In this document: piece after piece, positions 34,001 through 41,925 of the stretch
Position numbering within the stretch: position 1 is the first letter of the stretch
How the letters are laid out: each line of letters starts with the position of its first letter
NCBI GenBank assembly: GCA_013042475.1
Contig: JABDQA010000231.1
Coordinates: forward strand, 1-41,925
DNA: 41,925 bases
Source: Desulfofustis sp.
Lineage (GTDB): Bacteria > Desulfobacterota > Desulfobulbia > Desulfobulbales > Desulfocapsaceae
Reading direction: 5' to 3'
The notes under the pieces: generated by a model
What the model was told of the DNA's origin: nothing
What the model saw: only the letters and a program-made list of their open reading frames with translations
Databases searched by the model: none
Program-made: the position numbers and the translations under genes

Positions 34001-36673
34001 TTACTTAGCTAAATCAGTCCCCTCTTCCATATTAACCACCAGGGGAACATCGAGCTTCATGGCCGCTTCCATGGTCTTCTTTATTTCCGGCTTCAATTCT
34101 TCGCACTCCTCCCGGGTCAACTCGAACACAAGCTCGTCATGGATCTGCAGCAGCATCCGGCAGGAACTCTGCCGTTGTGTGAGCAATTCATCCACCCGCA
34201 GCATAGCCAGCTTGATAATATCCGCCGCGGTTCCCTGGATGGGTGTGTTGAGCGCGGCCCGCTCAGCAAATTCACGGCGCATCTTATTTGAGGCATCGAT
34301 CTCCGGCAGGTACCTCCGGCGATTCAGCAGGGTGGTGACATAGCCGTCTTTTCTCGCCTGAACGACGATGTCCTCCATGAACTGCTTCACCCCGCGGTAG
34401 AGGTTGAAATAGCGCTCGATGAACAGTGATGCCTCCCGCCTGCTGATCTGCAGCTGGTTGGCCAGGCCGAAACTGCTCATGCCATAGACGATACCGAAAT
34501 TGATACTCTTGGCGACTCGACGCATTTCCGCCGTCACCAGCAGCGGCGAGACCGAGAAGACTTCGGCGGCCGTTCTGGTATGAATGTCGTCGCCTTCCGT
34601 AAAGGCTTTTATCAAGGCCGGATCCTGGGAGTAATGGGCAAGCACCCGCAAATCTATCTGGGAGTAATCGCCGAACAGGAAAAGTTTGCCCGAATCGGGT
34701 ACAAAAGCCTCCCTGATCCTCGCCCCCTCCTCACCTCTGATCGGAATATTCTGCAGATTTGGGTTGGAACTGGACAGTCTGCCGGTTGCGGTCACTGTCT
34801 GGTTGAAAGAGGTATGCACCCGGCCGGTGGCAGGGTCGATCAACTGGGCCAGCTTGTCGACATAGGTCGACAGCAGTTTGGCCAGGTTGCGGTAATCGAT
34901 GATCAGGGCCGGCAGTGCATGCTGCGGGGCCAGCTTCTCAAGTACCTTGATATCGGTGGAATAACCTGTCTTGGTCTTCCTGCCATGCGGCAGCCCCAGC
35001 TCCTCGAACAGCACGACACCGAGCTGCTGAGGTGAGTTTATGTTGAACTCGCGGCCGGCCAGCTGGTAAATTTCCTTTTCTCGCTGGCCGAGTTTCTCAC
35101 GAAACTCGGCCGACAGTCGTTGGAGATGAACCGGGTCGATTCTGATGCCGTCAGCCTCCATCTGTTCGAGGATCGGCACCAGCTGCATCTCCACTTCACC
35201 GAACAGCTCTACCTGATTACCCTCGTCGAGCAGCGGCTCATAGTGGTTCCAGAGCTGCAGGGTGGCAAACACGTCCTCACAGGAATAGGTGGCTGCCCTG
35301 GCAATGTCCACATAAGCAAAGCCATCCTCTCGCTTATCGCCGTCGGTTACCTCCTTATAAGAGGTGAGTTTAAGCCCCAGTTCCAAACAGAGGTCATCGA
35401 GCTTGAATGAACGTCGCGAGGGTTCCACCAGGTAAGCGGCGATCATGGTGTCGCGCAGCGGTCCTGCCAAGGCCACGTCGAAGCCGTGTTTGAGCACCGA
35501 GTAGTCATACTTCAGGTTGTGGGCAAGCTTCGGCAGGCTTTCCGACTGCAGCAGCGGGGAGAGTTCCTGTCTGACCAGCTCCATCGATAGCTGGCCAGAC
35601 GCCAGCCTGCCTTCCTGATCCAGGTGGCCGACGGGAATATACCAGCAGTCCTCGTCGCCTCCGTTCAGTGAAATACCTACCAGAGCAGCGCTTCTGCTCT
35701 GCAGCGAGGTCGTTTCTGTATCGACGACCAGAAAAGGTGCCTGTCGGAGGCGGGTCATTATCTCCTGCAGCTTGCTCTCATCGTCAACCACAAAAAAACG
35801 GTTGGTGGGAATCGCTTTGGCGCTGCCGTCCAGCTCTTTGAGCAGGGAGGTGAAGCCGAGCTCCGTATAAATCCGCCTGAGCCTCTCCTCATCCCTGTCA
35901 CCCACGCGATAGCCATCGTGTGACAGCGGCACCGTCACATCAGTCTTGAGCCGGATGAGGTCCCTGGACATGAAGGCCGCTTCCCGGTTCTCGATCAGCC
36001 GCTCTTTCATCTTCGACTTTTTGAGACTGTCGACCCGTTCATAAAGCACCTCGAGGGAACCATGCTCGATAATCAGCTTTGATGCCGTTTTGGGACCGAT
36101 CCCGGGCACCCCGGGGACATTATCTGAGCTGTCACCGATCAGGGCAAAGCAGTCGAGCAACTGATCGGGCCCCACCTGATACTTATTCTCCACCCCGTCG
36201 GTATCCATGACCCGATCATTCATCGGGTCCCACATGGTGATCCTGTTGTCCACCAATTGCAGCAGGTCCTTGTCCCCTGAGACGATGATCACCCTGTTGC
36301 CCTCATCACCGAGGTTCAGAGCCGCCGTGCCGATAATGTCGTCGGCCTCGATGCCGTCCATTTCGAAGCTTGGCAGACCGAAGGCCTCCACCACTTCTTT
36401 GATATAGGGGAGCTGGGCTGCGAGTTCCTCGGGCATGGGCGGCCGATTGGCCTTGTACTCGGGGTACATCTCGTGCCGGAACACCTTGCCCCTGCTGTCA
36501 AAGGCGACGGCCAGATGAGAGGGTGACTTGTCCTTCAGGAGTTTATTGAGCATACTGACAAAACCGAACACCGCATTGGTCTGGAAGCCATCAGCGTTGG
36601 TAAGCGGTGCCACGGCGTGGAAGGCCCGGTAAATAAAGGCACTGCCGTCAATCAGATATATTTCTCTGGCCAC
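34001..36673 (-). CDS. polA: DNA polymerase I
   Basis: An 890-residue Pol I with all three domains. The N-terminal 5'-3' exonuclease runs from IYLIDGSAFIYRAFHA through VSGDKDLLQLV and GVPGIGPKTA. The 3'-5' exonuclease keeps its acidic residues (VVDTETTSL, HNLKYDYSVL). The polymerase domain carries SSNPNLQNIPIR, FGDYSQIDLRVLAH, RRVAKSINFGIVYGMS and the catalytic QIHDELVFE. The start is GTG with GAGG 7 bases before it. Proofreading looks intact, since DTE is present. Confidence 0.97.
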   Translation of the reverse strand: MAREIYLIDGSAFIYRAFHAVAPLTNADGFQTNAVFGFVSMLNKLLKDKSPSHLAVAFDSRGKVFRHEMYPEYKANRPPMPEELAAQLPYIKEVVEAFGLPSFEMDGIEADDIIGTAALNLGDEGNRVIIVSGDKDLLQLVDNRITMWDPMNDRVMDTDGVENKYQVGPDQLLDCFALIGDSSDNVPGVPGIGPKTASKLIIEHGSLEVLYERVDSLKKSKMKERLIENREAAFMSRDLIRLKTDVTVPLSHDGYRVGDRDEERLRRIYTELGFTSLLKELDGSAKAIPTNRFFVVDDESKLQEIMTRLRQAPFLVVDTETTSLQSRSAALVGISLNGGDEDCWYIPVGHLDQEGRLASGQLSMELVRQELSPLLQSESLPKLAHNLKYDYSVLKHGFDVALAGPLRDTMIAAYLVEPSRRSFKLDDLCLELGLKLTSYKEVTDGDKREDGFAYVDIARAATYSCEDVFATLQLWNHYEPLLDEGNQVELFGEVEMQLVPILEQMEADGIRIDPVHLQRLSAEFREKLGQREKEIYQLAGREFNINSPQQLGVVLFEELGLPHGRKTKTGYSTDIKVLEKLAPQHALPALIIDYRNLAKLLSTYVDKLAQLIDPATGRVHTSFNQTVTATGRLSSSNPNLQNIPIRGEEGARIREAFVPDSGKLFLFGDYSQIDLRVLAHYSQDPALIKAFTEGDDIHTRTAAEVFSVSPLLVTAEMRRVAKSINFGIVYGMSSFGLANQLQISRREASLFIERYFNLYRGVKQFMEDIVVQARKDGYVTTLLNRRRYLPEIDASNKMRREFAERAALNTPIQGTAADIIKLAMLRVDELLTQRQSSCRMLLQIHDELVFELTREECEELKPEIKKTMEAAMKLDVPLVVNMEEGTDLAK

Positions 36674-36904
36674 ATCGATCCTCGACTGTTTTTAAATTTG
36701 GGGTTCTTTGTAAAATTATGATTTTTGTTCAAGATCAAGACGCGTGCGAAGATTTTACCGCAGACACATAGATACTCCCGAGGATAAAAATTACCTACGT
36801 CACGAAGAGTTTGGCGAAAAGAAAATATCTCAGGGTTCCCATAGAAAAAGGAGAGGCCAAGCCTCTCCTTTTCAGTGTGCAGCCGTTTGTCTTTCCCCGT
36901 TGAT
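36674..36904 (-). other. Gap between polA and the stress-protein gene
   Basis: 231 bases with no gene. It holds the terminator at 36846-36872 and AT-rich sequence before polA. No clear polA promoter was identified. Confidence 0.4.
36846..36872 (-). terminator. Terminator of the TRAP-stress protein unit
   Basis: Perfect arms AAAAGGAGAGGC and GCCTCTCCTTTT around a 3-base loop, with T-rich sequence on the minus strand, 33 bases after the stress-protein stop. Confidence 0.9.
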
Positions 36905-37402
36905 TCAGTGATCTATGATATGTTTGTGGATACGCTTGCGGAGCCGCTCGGCGACATCGTCGCCGCGATACGACAACACCGGGACCGGACACCTCCGGAA
37001 CATCCGTTCGGCCACCGAGCCTGCAAACATGTATTTTATATCCCGTGATTTGATGCCCATCACCACCAGATCCACTTTAGATTCCTCGGCAAAACGCAGC
37101 AGTTCAGTGGTCGGGTCCCCGATGAGAAAGGTGAAAAAGACCTTGTCGTCCGGCAGGGTCAGGTGATCGGCCATGGCGGTAATCGATTCGCGTCGCTCCT
37201 TCTTGACGATTTCCAGATATTTGTCGCTGTCGACCTTGTAGCCGAATTCGGTGATTTTGTTGATGGCCTCCACGTCCCTGTCGCTGATGACGTTGACCAC
37301 CTGGAGCTCGGCCCCCAAAGGTGCGGCAATACCGGCGGCAAAATCGAGAATGCCCAGGGAATATTTTGAAAAGGCTACGGGAACCATTATTTTAGATATC
37401 AT
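36905..37402 (-). CDS. Universal stress protein (UspA family)
   Basis: A 165-residue UspA-fold protein: SKIMVPVAFSKYSLGILDFA at the start, LQVVNVISDRD, VDLVVMGIKSRD, then the nucleotide-binding GSVAERMFRRCPVPVLSYRG (Gx9GS-type loop). I use ATG 37402 behind GAGGAG rather than an upstream TTG. It lies 53 bases after the TRAP permease gene on the same strand. This is the arrangement seen for TeaD, a Usp that regulates a TRAP transporter in Halomonas. Confidence 0.9.
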   Translation of the reverse strand: MISKIMVPVAFSKYSLGILDFAAGIAAPLGAELQVVNVISDRDVEAINKITEFGYKVDSDKYLEIVKKERRESITAMADHLTLPDDKVFFTFLIGDPTTELLRFAEESKVDLVVMGIKSRDIKYMFAGSVAERMFRRCPVPVLSYRGDDVAERLRKRIHKHIIDH

Positions 37403-37455
37403 TCTATTCTCCTCTGAATCTCCTAGCAACGAATCATAGTTATTCTGGCTAACCG

Positions 37456-40038
37456 TCAGGCTGTTGCTGTCTGCTGTTTCTTGATCCTACCTTGCTGCAG
37501 GAACCAGACCAATACGAGCAACAACAGGGCCGGTATGAACATCAATTGTTTCGGCGGCCTCGGGTTGGGCACCTTGATGTTGAGCACCTCTTGATCGAAA
37601 TCGATCTTGGCTTTCTCCGCCGAGCTGGCGAAGACCACGTTGTCGATCAGTATTTTGCCTTCTTCTTCGCGGGTCTCGAAACCGATTTCCTGGAGCCGCT
37701 CGGCCCCAGTCGGCTGGTCTCCGACCGGCAGCATCACCGCCATGGTGAATTCGGTGCCGTCGAGTTTCTCGCCTTTTAGCGACATCCGCAGTTGGGATCC
37801 AGGTTCCATCTCTTCGACCAACTGGATGAGCTTGTCAGCCGGCTGTTCGTTTAATTCTGCATAAATGTAATTCCAAAAGAACCCGGGCCTGAACAGAGTG
37901 AAGGCCACCAGCAGAAGTAATGCAGTCTCCCATATTTTGTTCCTGGTCAGCCAGTAGCCCTGAGTAGCGGCAGCGAAGACAAGCATGGCGATAACTGCGG
38001 TGATAATGACGATGATCAGATGCAGCGGATTCTTGACCCCAATCATCAGCAATTCGGTATTGAAGATGAAGATAAAGGGCAGAATCGCCGTTCGAATGTC
38101 GTAAGTGAATCCCTGAATACCGGTTCGAATCGGGTCGCCGCCCGATATCCCCGCTGCCGCAAAGGCGGCCAGCCCCACTGGCGGCGTGTCGTCGGCCAGA
38201 ATGCCGAAGTAGAAGACAAACAGATGCACGGCGATGAGCGGCACGATCAGGCCGTTCTGAGCACCAAGGCTGACAATCACCGGTGCCATCAGGGTGGAGA
38301 CAACGATATAGTTGGCCGTGGTCGGCAGCCCCATGCCGAGCAGCAGGCTAATACCGGCGGTAAACAGAAGGATTAGAACCAGATTACCTCCCGAGATGAA
38401 CTCAACGAATTCTGTCATTACCAGGCCGATGCCGGTGAGCGTCACGGTGCCGACAACGATACCAGCCGCAGCCGTGGCCACACCGATGCCAATCATGTTC
38501 TTTGCCCCTGAGACCATACCGTCTATGAAGTCCTGCCAGCCTCTTCTGACGCTGAATTCATCGCCCCCCATCTTCCGGATCAGGCCCTTCAGGGGACGCT
38601 GGGTCAAAACGATAAAAATCATCAAAACCGTTGCCCAGAAAGCCGACAAAGAAGGTGACAAACGTTCGACTGTCAGGCACCACATGAGCACCACGATGGG
38701 CAGCAGGAAATAGTAGCCGGCCTGAGCGGTCGCCCCCAGGGGCGGCAGTTCGGTAATTTCGGTGGTCATCTCCAGCTCGGGCACCCGGCAGGCCACAAAA
38801 AGCAAGGCCAGGTAGGCGACAAAGAGCAGAACGCAGACGATATAGATGGTCGCCTCGCCTGCCACGACCTTGATCCAGCCGAGCCCGTAGTAGGTCGCCG
38901 CACCGATGACGATGAGCAGCAACATCGTCCCGACAAAGGTGAGCAAACTCTGGGCCAGCGTTTTTGTTTCCCTTTTAGCCATTCCCTCCAGTCCCATTTT
39001 GCAGGCCTCGAGATGAACGATGTAGACCAGGGCGATGTAGGAAATAATGGCCGGCAAAAAGGCATGTTTGATGACTTCGATATAGGAGATGCCGACATAT
39101 TCGACCATCAGGAATGCGGCCGCCCCCATAACCGGCGGGGTAAGCTGACCATTGGTCGAAGAGGCAACCTCCACCGCACCTGCCTTCTCCGAGGTAAACC
39201 CCACTTTTTTCATCAGCGGTATGGTAAAGGTGCCTGTGGTGACCACGTTGGCGATCGATGACCCTGACACCAGTCCGGTCATGGCCGACGATACCACCGC
39301 CGCTTTGGCAGGGCCGCCACGCATGTGGCCTAGACCGGCGAATGCCGTTCTGATGAAATAGTTCCCCGCCCCAGCCGACTCCAAAAGCGAGCCAAAGAGC
39401 ACGAACATGAACACCATTCCGGTGGAGACCCCCAGGGCGACGCCAAACACGCCTTCGGTGGTCAGCCAGTAATGGGTCATACCCTTGACCAGGCTGGCCC
39501 CCTTATGGGCGATGACATCGGGCATGTGCGGGCCGGCGAAAGTGTAGAGAATGAAAACCGAGGCCACCACCATCAGCGGCGGTCCCAGTGCCCTTCTGGT
39601 CGCTTCCAGCAACAGGATCAGACCGGCCACAGCGACCACTAGATCAAGGTTAGTGGGATCTCCGGGCCGTTCTGAGAGACCTTCATAGAAGAGAAAAATA
39701 TAGGCTGAACTCAGCGAGGCCACCAGTGCCAGCCCCCAGTCCTGGATTGGTATGTAGCTTTTGGGTGACGACTTGAAGGTGGGAAAGGCCGTGTAGGCAA
39801 GAAACATGGCAAAAGCAAGGTGAATCGCCCGGGCCTCGGTCGAATTGAGCACGAAAAGATTGAATAGGTAAGGGAGTGGTGAGGCATACCACAACTGAAA
39901 CAGCGTCCAGATAAGTGGTACATAGAAAAGCACCTTTTTAGGAATCGCTCCTGTTGGATTGCGCGCCCCGGTATCGACCTCGGCAATCATATCATGCACG
40001 TTATCGCTGCTTAACGGCTTTTCGGTGGGCTTGGTCAT
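37456..40038 (-). CDS. TRAP transporter fused DctQM permease with C-terminal DUF3394-type tail
   Basis: An 860-residue inner-membrane protein fusing the small (4 TM) and large (12 TM) TRAP subunits. Typical M-domain blocks are FGSLLESAGAGNYFIRTAFAGLGHMRGGPAKAAVVSSAMTG, GSSIANVVTTGTFTIPLMKKVG and LLLGMGLPTTANYIV. After about residue 690 comes a DUF3394-like tail: a soluble domain (EMEPGSQLRMSLKGEKLDG) and a last anchor (LMFIPALLLLVLVWFL). AGGAG precedes the ATG. It uses the TAXI receptor upstream, driven by an ion gradient. The substrate is unknown. Confidence 0.94.
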   Translation of the reverse strand: MTKPTEKPLSSDNVHDMIAEVDTGARNPTGAIPKKVLFYVPLIWTLFQLWYASPLPYLFNLFVLNSTEARAIHLAFAMFLAYTAFPTFKSSPKSYIPIQDWGLALVASLSSAYIFLFYEGLSERPGDPTNLDLVVAVAGLILLLEATRRALGPPLMVVASVFILYTFAGPHMPDVIAHKGASLVKGMTHYWLTTEGVFGVALGVSTGMVFMFVLFGSLLESAGAGNYFIRTAFAGLGHMRGGPAKAAVVSSAMTGLVSGSSIANVVTTGTFTIPLMKKVGFTSEKAGAVEVASSTNGQLTPPVMGAAAFLMVEYVGISYIEVIKHAFLPAIISYIALVYIVHLEACKMGLEGMAKRETKTLAQSLLTFVGTMLLLIVIGAATYYGLGWIKVVAGEATIYIVCVLLFVAYLALLFVACRVPELEMTTEITELPPLGATAQAGYYFLLPIVVLMWCLTVERLSPSLSAFWATVLMIFIVLTQRPLKGLIRKMGGDEFSVRRGWQDFIDGMVSGAKNMIGIGVATAAAGIVVGTVTLTGIGLVMTEFVEFISGGNLVLILLFTAGISLLLGMGLPTTANYIVVSTLMAPVIVSLGAQNGLIVPLIAVHLFVFYFGILADDTPPVGLAAFAAAGISGGDPIRTGIQGFTYDIRTAILPFIFIFNTELLMIGVKNPLHLIIVIITAVIAMLVFAAATQGYWLTRNKIWETALLLLVAFTLFRPGFFWNYIYAELNEQPADKLIQLVEEMEPGSQLRMSLKGEKLDGTEFTMAVMLPVGDQPTGAERLQEIGFETREEEGKILIDNVVFASSAEKAKIDFDQEVLNIKVPNPRPPKQLMFIPALLLLVLVWFLQQGRIKKQQTATA

Positions 40039-40226
40039 GATCGACTCCTATTCTCCATTACTGGCAGATGATTATTCAATAGAGTGAATTACATTCCAAC
40101 GATCACCATGAGAATTTCTGCAGGGCGGTTTAAGTGTAGTGAATCACCTGCGGCATTCCAGATCCGGCAGGCAATAAACCCCCTAAAGCCCCCTGCCTGG
40201 CCGTGTCCAGCCAGACAAAAAAGAAA

Positions 40227-40260
40227 AGGTTGTGCACACTTTTACGAGCATGCACAACCT
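40227..40260 (-). terminator. Terminator or attenuator between TAXI receptor and permease genes
   Basis: Perfect 10-bp arms AGGTTGTGCA and TGCACAACCT with a 14-base loop, followed on the minus strand by TTTTCTTTTTT. It should end most receptor transcripts and allow partial readthrough into the permease. The remaining bases to 40038 hold no gene. Confidence 0.9.
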
Positions 40261-40279
40261 CTAGACGAACGGCCTCGGA

Positions 40280-41254
40280 CTACTTGATCAGGCCGGCTTC
40301 TTTATAATACTTGGCAGCACCGTCATGCAGCGGAGCTGAAAGACCGTCTTTTACCATTTCCTCTTTCTTCAAAACACCAAAAGCAGGATGCAGTTTCTTG
40401 AAATCTTCGAAATTCTCGAAAACCGACTTGACTACCACATAGATAACATTCTCAGGAACTTTGGCCGAGGTTACGAAAGTGGCGCCAACGCCGAAGGTCA
40501 TCGTGTCCTGATCGTTGCCGCGGTACATTCCAGCCGGAATGGTGGCAGTACGGTAATAGTCGTTCTCTTGTACCAGCGCGTCAATAACCGTACCCTGGAC
40601 ATTTACCAGAACCGAATCACAGGAGGTGGTAGCTTCTTTGATCGAGCCACTGGGATGACCAACGGTAAAGACGATTGCATCGATTTTGTTGTCGCACAGA
40701 GCTTTTGACTGCTCGGCAGACTTGAGCTCGGAGGCCAGTTTGAAGTCGTCCTTGGTCCAGCCCATCTTCTCCATGACCACTTCCATGGTTCCGCGCTGTC
40801 CTGATCCCGGGTTACCGATGTTTACGCGCTTGCCTTTGAGATCTTCGAAATTCTTAATACCGGAGTCGGCCCGGGCAACGACGGTAAAAGGTTCGGGATG
40901 TACGGAAAATACAGCCCGCAGGTCTTTATTCGGTCCCTTTTCCTTGAATTTTGAAGTGCCGTTCCAGGCATGATACTGCCAGTCCGACTGGGCAACGCCC
41001 ATTTCCAGCTCGCCCGAGGCGATGGCATTGAGGTTGTAGGTTGACCCGCCTGTGCTCTCAACAGAAGCGCGAATACCATGCTCTTTCTTGCCCTTGTTGA
41101 CCAGACGGGCAATGGCGCCGCCAGTCGGGTAGTAGACACCGGTAACACCGCCGGTACCAATGGTTACAAAAGTGGTTTCACTGACAGCCGCGGAACTGAA
41201 GGCCATGACGAAGCCCAGAGACAGGGCCGCCAATAAAGATGCTTTTCTTTTCAT
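40280..41254 (-). CDS. TAXI-family TRAP solute receptor
   Basis: A 324-residue periplasmic receptor. The signal peptide is [25 protein letters not shown], followed by [28 protein letters not shown], the TAXI family signature, and [47 protein letters not shown] and the C-terminal helix blocks fit the family. Translation from the ATG after GGAGGGAGT gives the proper signal. A 51-residue upstream extension from a TTG is not supported. Related TAXI proteins bind glutamate or other acids. Here the ligand is unknown. Confidence 0.94.
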   Translation of the reverse strand: MKRKASLLAALSLGFVMAFSSAAVSETTFVTIGTGGVTGVYYPTGGAIARLVNKGKKEHGIRASVESTGGSTYNLNAIASGELEMGVAQSDWQYHAWNGTSKFKEKGPNKDLRAVFSVHPEPFTVVARADSGIKNFEDLKGKRVNIGNPGSGQRGTMEVVMEKMGWTKDDFKLASELKSAEQSKALCDNKIDAIVFTVGHPSGSIKEATTSCDSVLVNVQGTVIDALVQENDYYRTATIPAGMYRGNDQDTMTFGVGATFVTSAKVPENVIYVVVKSVFENFEDFKKLHPAFGVLKKEEMVKDGLSAPLHDGAAKYYKEAGLIK

Positions 41255-41852
41255 ACTCTTACTCCCTCCATGTTGATTTGAAAGATTATCTCTTAAATAA
41301 GCACTACCCAAGAGACACTGGCCGGACACCAGCATTGGTGACCGCTTGAACCGTTTGAATGAATAATGTGGGTGAGAGAAGAGATGCCGGAGTGTGAACG
41401 GCATCAACTGCCTTCACCTAATTCCAATGGGATCTCCACCTCTCCATCGAAATAGCACTAAGGTGTAAATATTAATCACAAAAATTACCCTATAAGTCAA
41501 GCCATTTCCCGGTGAAGGGGATTCTAAAGCGGAGACCGCTGCACTTGTAAAAAATAATCATTTTGACACTTTCTGCAAAAATTTCTTAAACTTCTAAAAA
41601 CGGAATCATTTGCTTGACAAAGATAGATCATGGATGTAATGAGAGCCTAATCTGACCAGCACCCCATTGCTCATGATCCCGCCCTGCAGCGGTATGGGGA
41701 AGCGGTATGAACCCTGGACCAGTGGCCTGTTTTCGGTATTAACAAGACGTGTGGGTCGAATGAGGTGTTTCGAACGAACAGCCCTGCACAACGGGGGCGC
41801 CCCTCACAGGGAGATTACAAGGCACCGATCGGCCCGCCGCGGCGGAACCCGG
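41255..41852. other. About 600-base gap upstream of the TAXI receptor
   Basis: No gene with family support is visible. It is AT-rich near 41455-41640, as expected for a promoter region. A minus-strand TTGACT with AT-rich sequence downstream lies near 41497-41502, but its -10 is unclear. Two plus-strand TTGACA boxes near 41560 and 41615 have weak -10 partners and no gene after them. Confidence 0.35.
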
Positions 41853-41924
41853 TCAGTGTCTTTTTTCTTTGTGTGGCTCAGGCCTGGCTGGAGGTGACCG
41901 GATAAACAGATACAGGATGTATGC
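41853..41924 (-). CDS. Possible C-terminal end of a membrane protein, cut by the right edge
   Basis: On the minus strand the frame runs in from the window edge as AYILYLFIRSPPARPEPHKEK and ends at TGA 41853-41855. A hydrophobic stretch followed by a basic tail is typical of the end of a membrane protein, but 23 residues are too few to be sure. Confidence 0.25.
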   Translation of the reverse strand, partial: AYILYLFIRSPPARPEPHKEKRH

Positions 41925-41925
41925 A

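Noticed and set aside
41667-41897. Plus-strand 76-codon frame at the right edge
   Set aside because: Arg/Gly-rich with no family features; probably a chance frame in GC-rich sequence.

Overview
The window looks like a chromosomal stretch from an anaerobic Desulfobacterota bacterium, most likely a sulfate or sulfur metaboliser of the Desulfobulbales type. The evidence is a methanogen-like Hdr-Mvh electron-bifurcation operon with several selenocysteine codons, a GTP-type PEP carboxykinase, a TAXI/fused-permease TRAP system, and DsrK-like CCG chemistry. Taxonomy is inferred from gene content only. No phage, insertion sequence, CRISPR array, rRNA or tRNA was seen.

Region 1 (about 340-9875, all minus strand) is the most interesting part. 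One operon encodes, in transcription order, a hydrogenase maturation protease, an HTH-ferredoxin-CCG fusion protein, a double-length HdrA, MvhD, MvhG, MvhA, a small Cys-motif protein and a HypD-type maturation protein. Four of these genes (CCG fusion, hdrA, mvhD, mvhA) are interrupted by one in-frame TGA each. Every TGA sits exactly where the family has a conserved cysteine, the reading frame continues with family sequence beyond it, and a SECIS-like hairpin with a 5-nt loop lies 14-20 nt downstream. A standard gene caller would truncate or split all four. The proposed product is a [NiFeSe] hydrogenase feeding electrons through MvhD to HdrA, with a DsrK/HdrD-like partner that carries a DNA-binding-type HTH domain.

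Region 2 (10094-13567) holds galE (minus), then a small 4-oxalocrotonate tautomerase-family gene and ligA (plus). Region 3 (13835-22549, plus) is a peptide-scavenging operon: substrate-binding protein, two permeases, two ATPases, an SH3-only YkfC-like protein, an L-Ala-D/L-Glu-type dipeptide epimerase, an M55 D-aminopeptidase and an M19 dipeptidase. Together these fit uptake and breakdown of D-amino-acid-containing (murein-derived) peptides. Region 4 (22582-25414, minus) is a tightly overlapping set of gshB, an ABC-2 exporter pair and a glutaredoxin. A monooxygenase-family small gene and a candidate structured element follow.

Region 5 (26212-36673) is housekeeping: pckG, a rhomboid protease, hflK-hflC, an unrecognised zinc-ribbon-like protein, citrate synthase and DNA polymerase I. 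Region 6 (36905-41254, minus) is a TAXI solute receptor, a fused DctQM permease and a universal stress protein, bounded by strong hairpin terminators. Both edges of the window carry short, probably partial, coding fragments.
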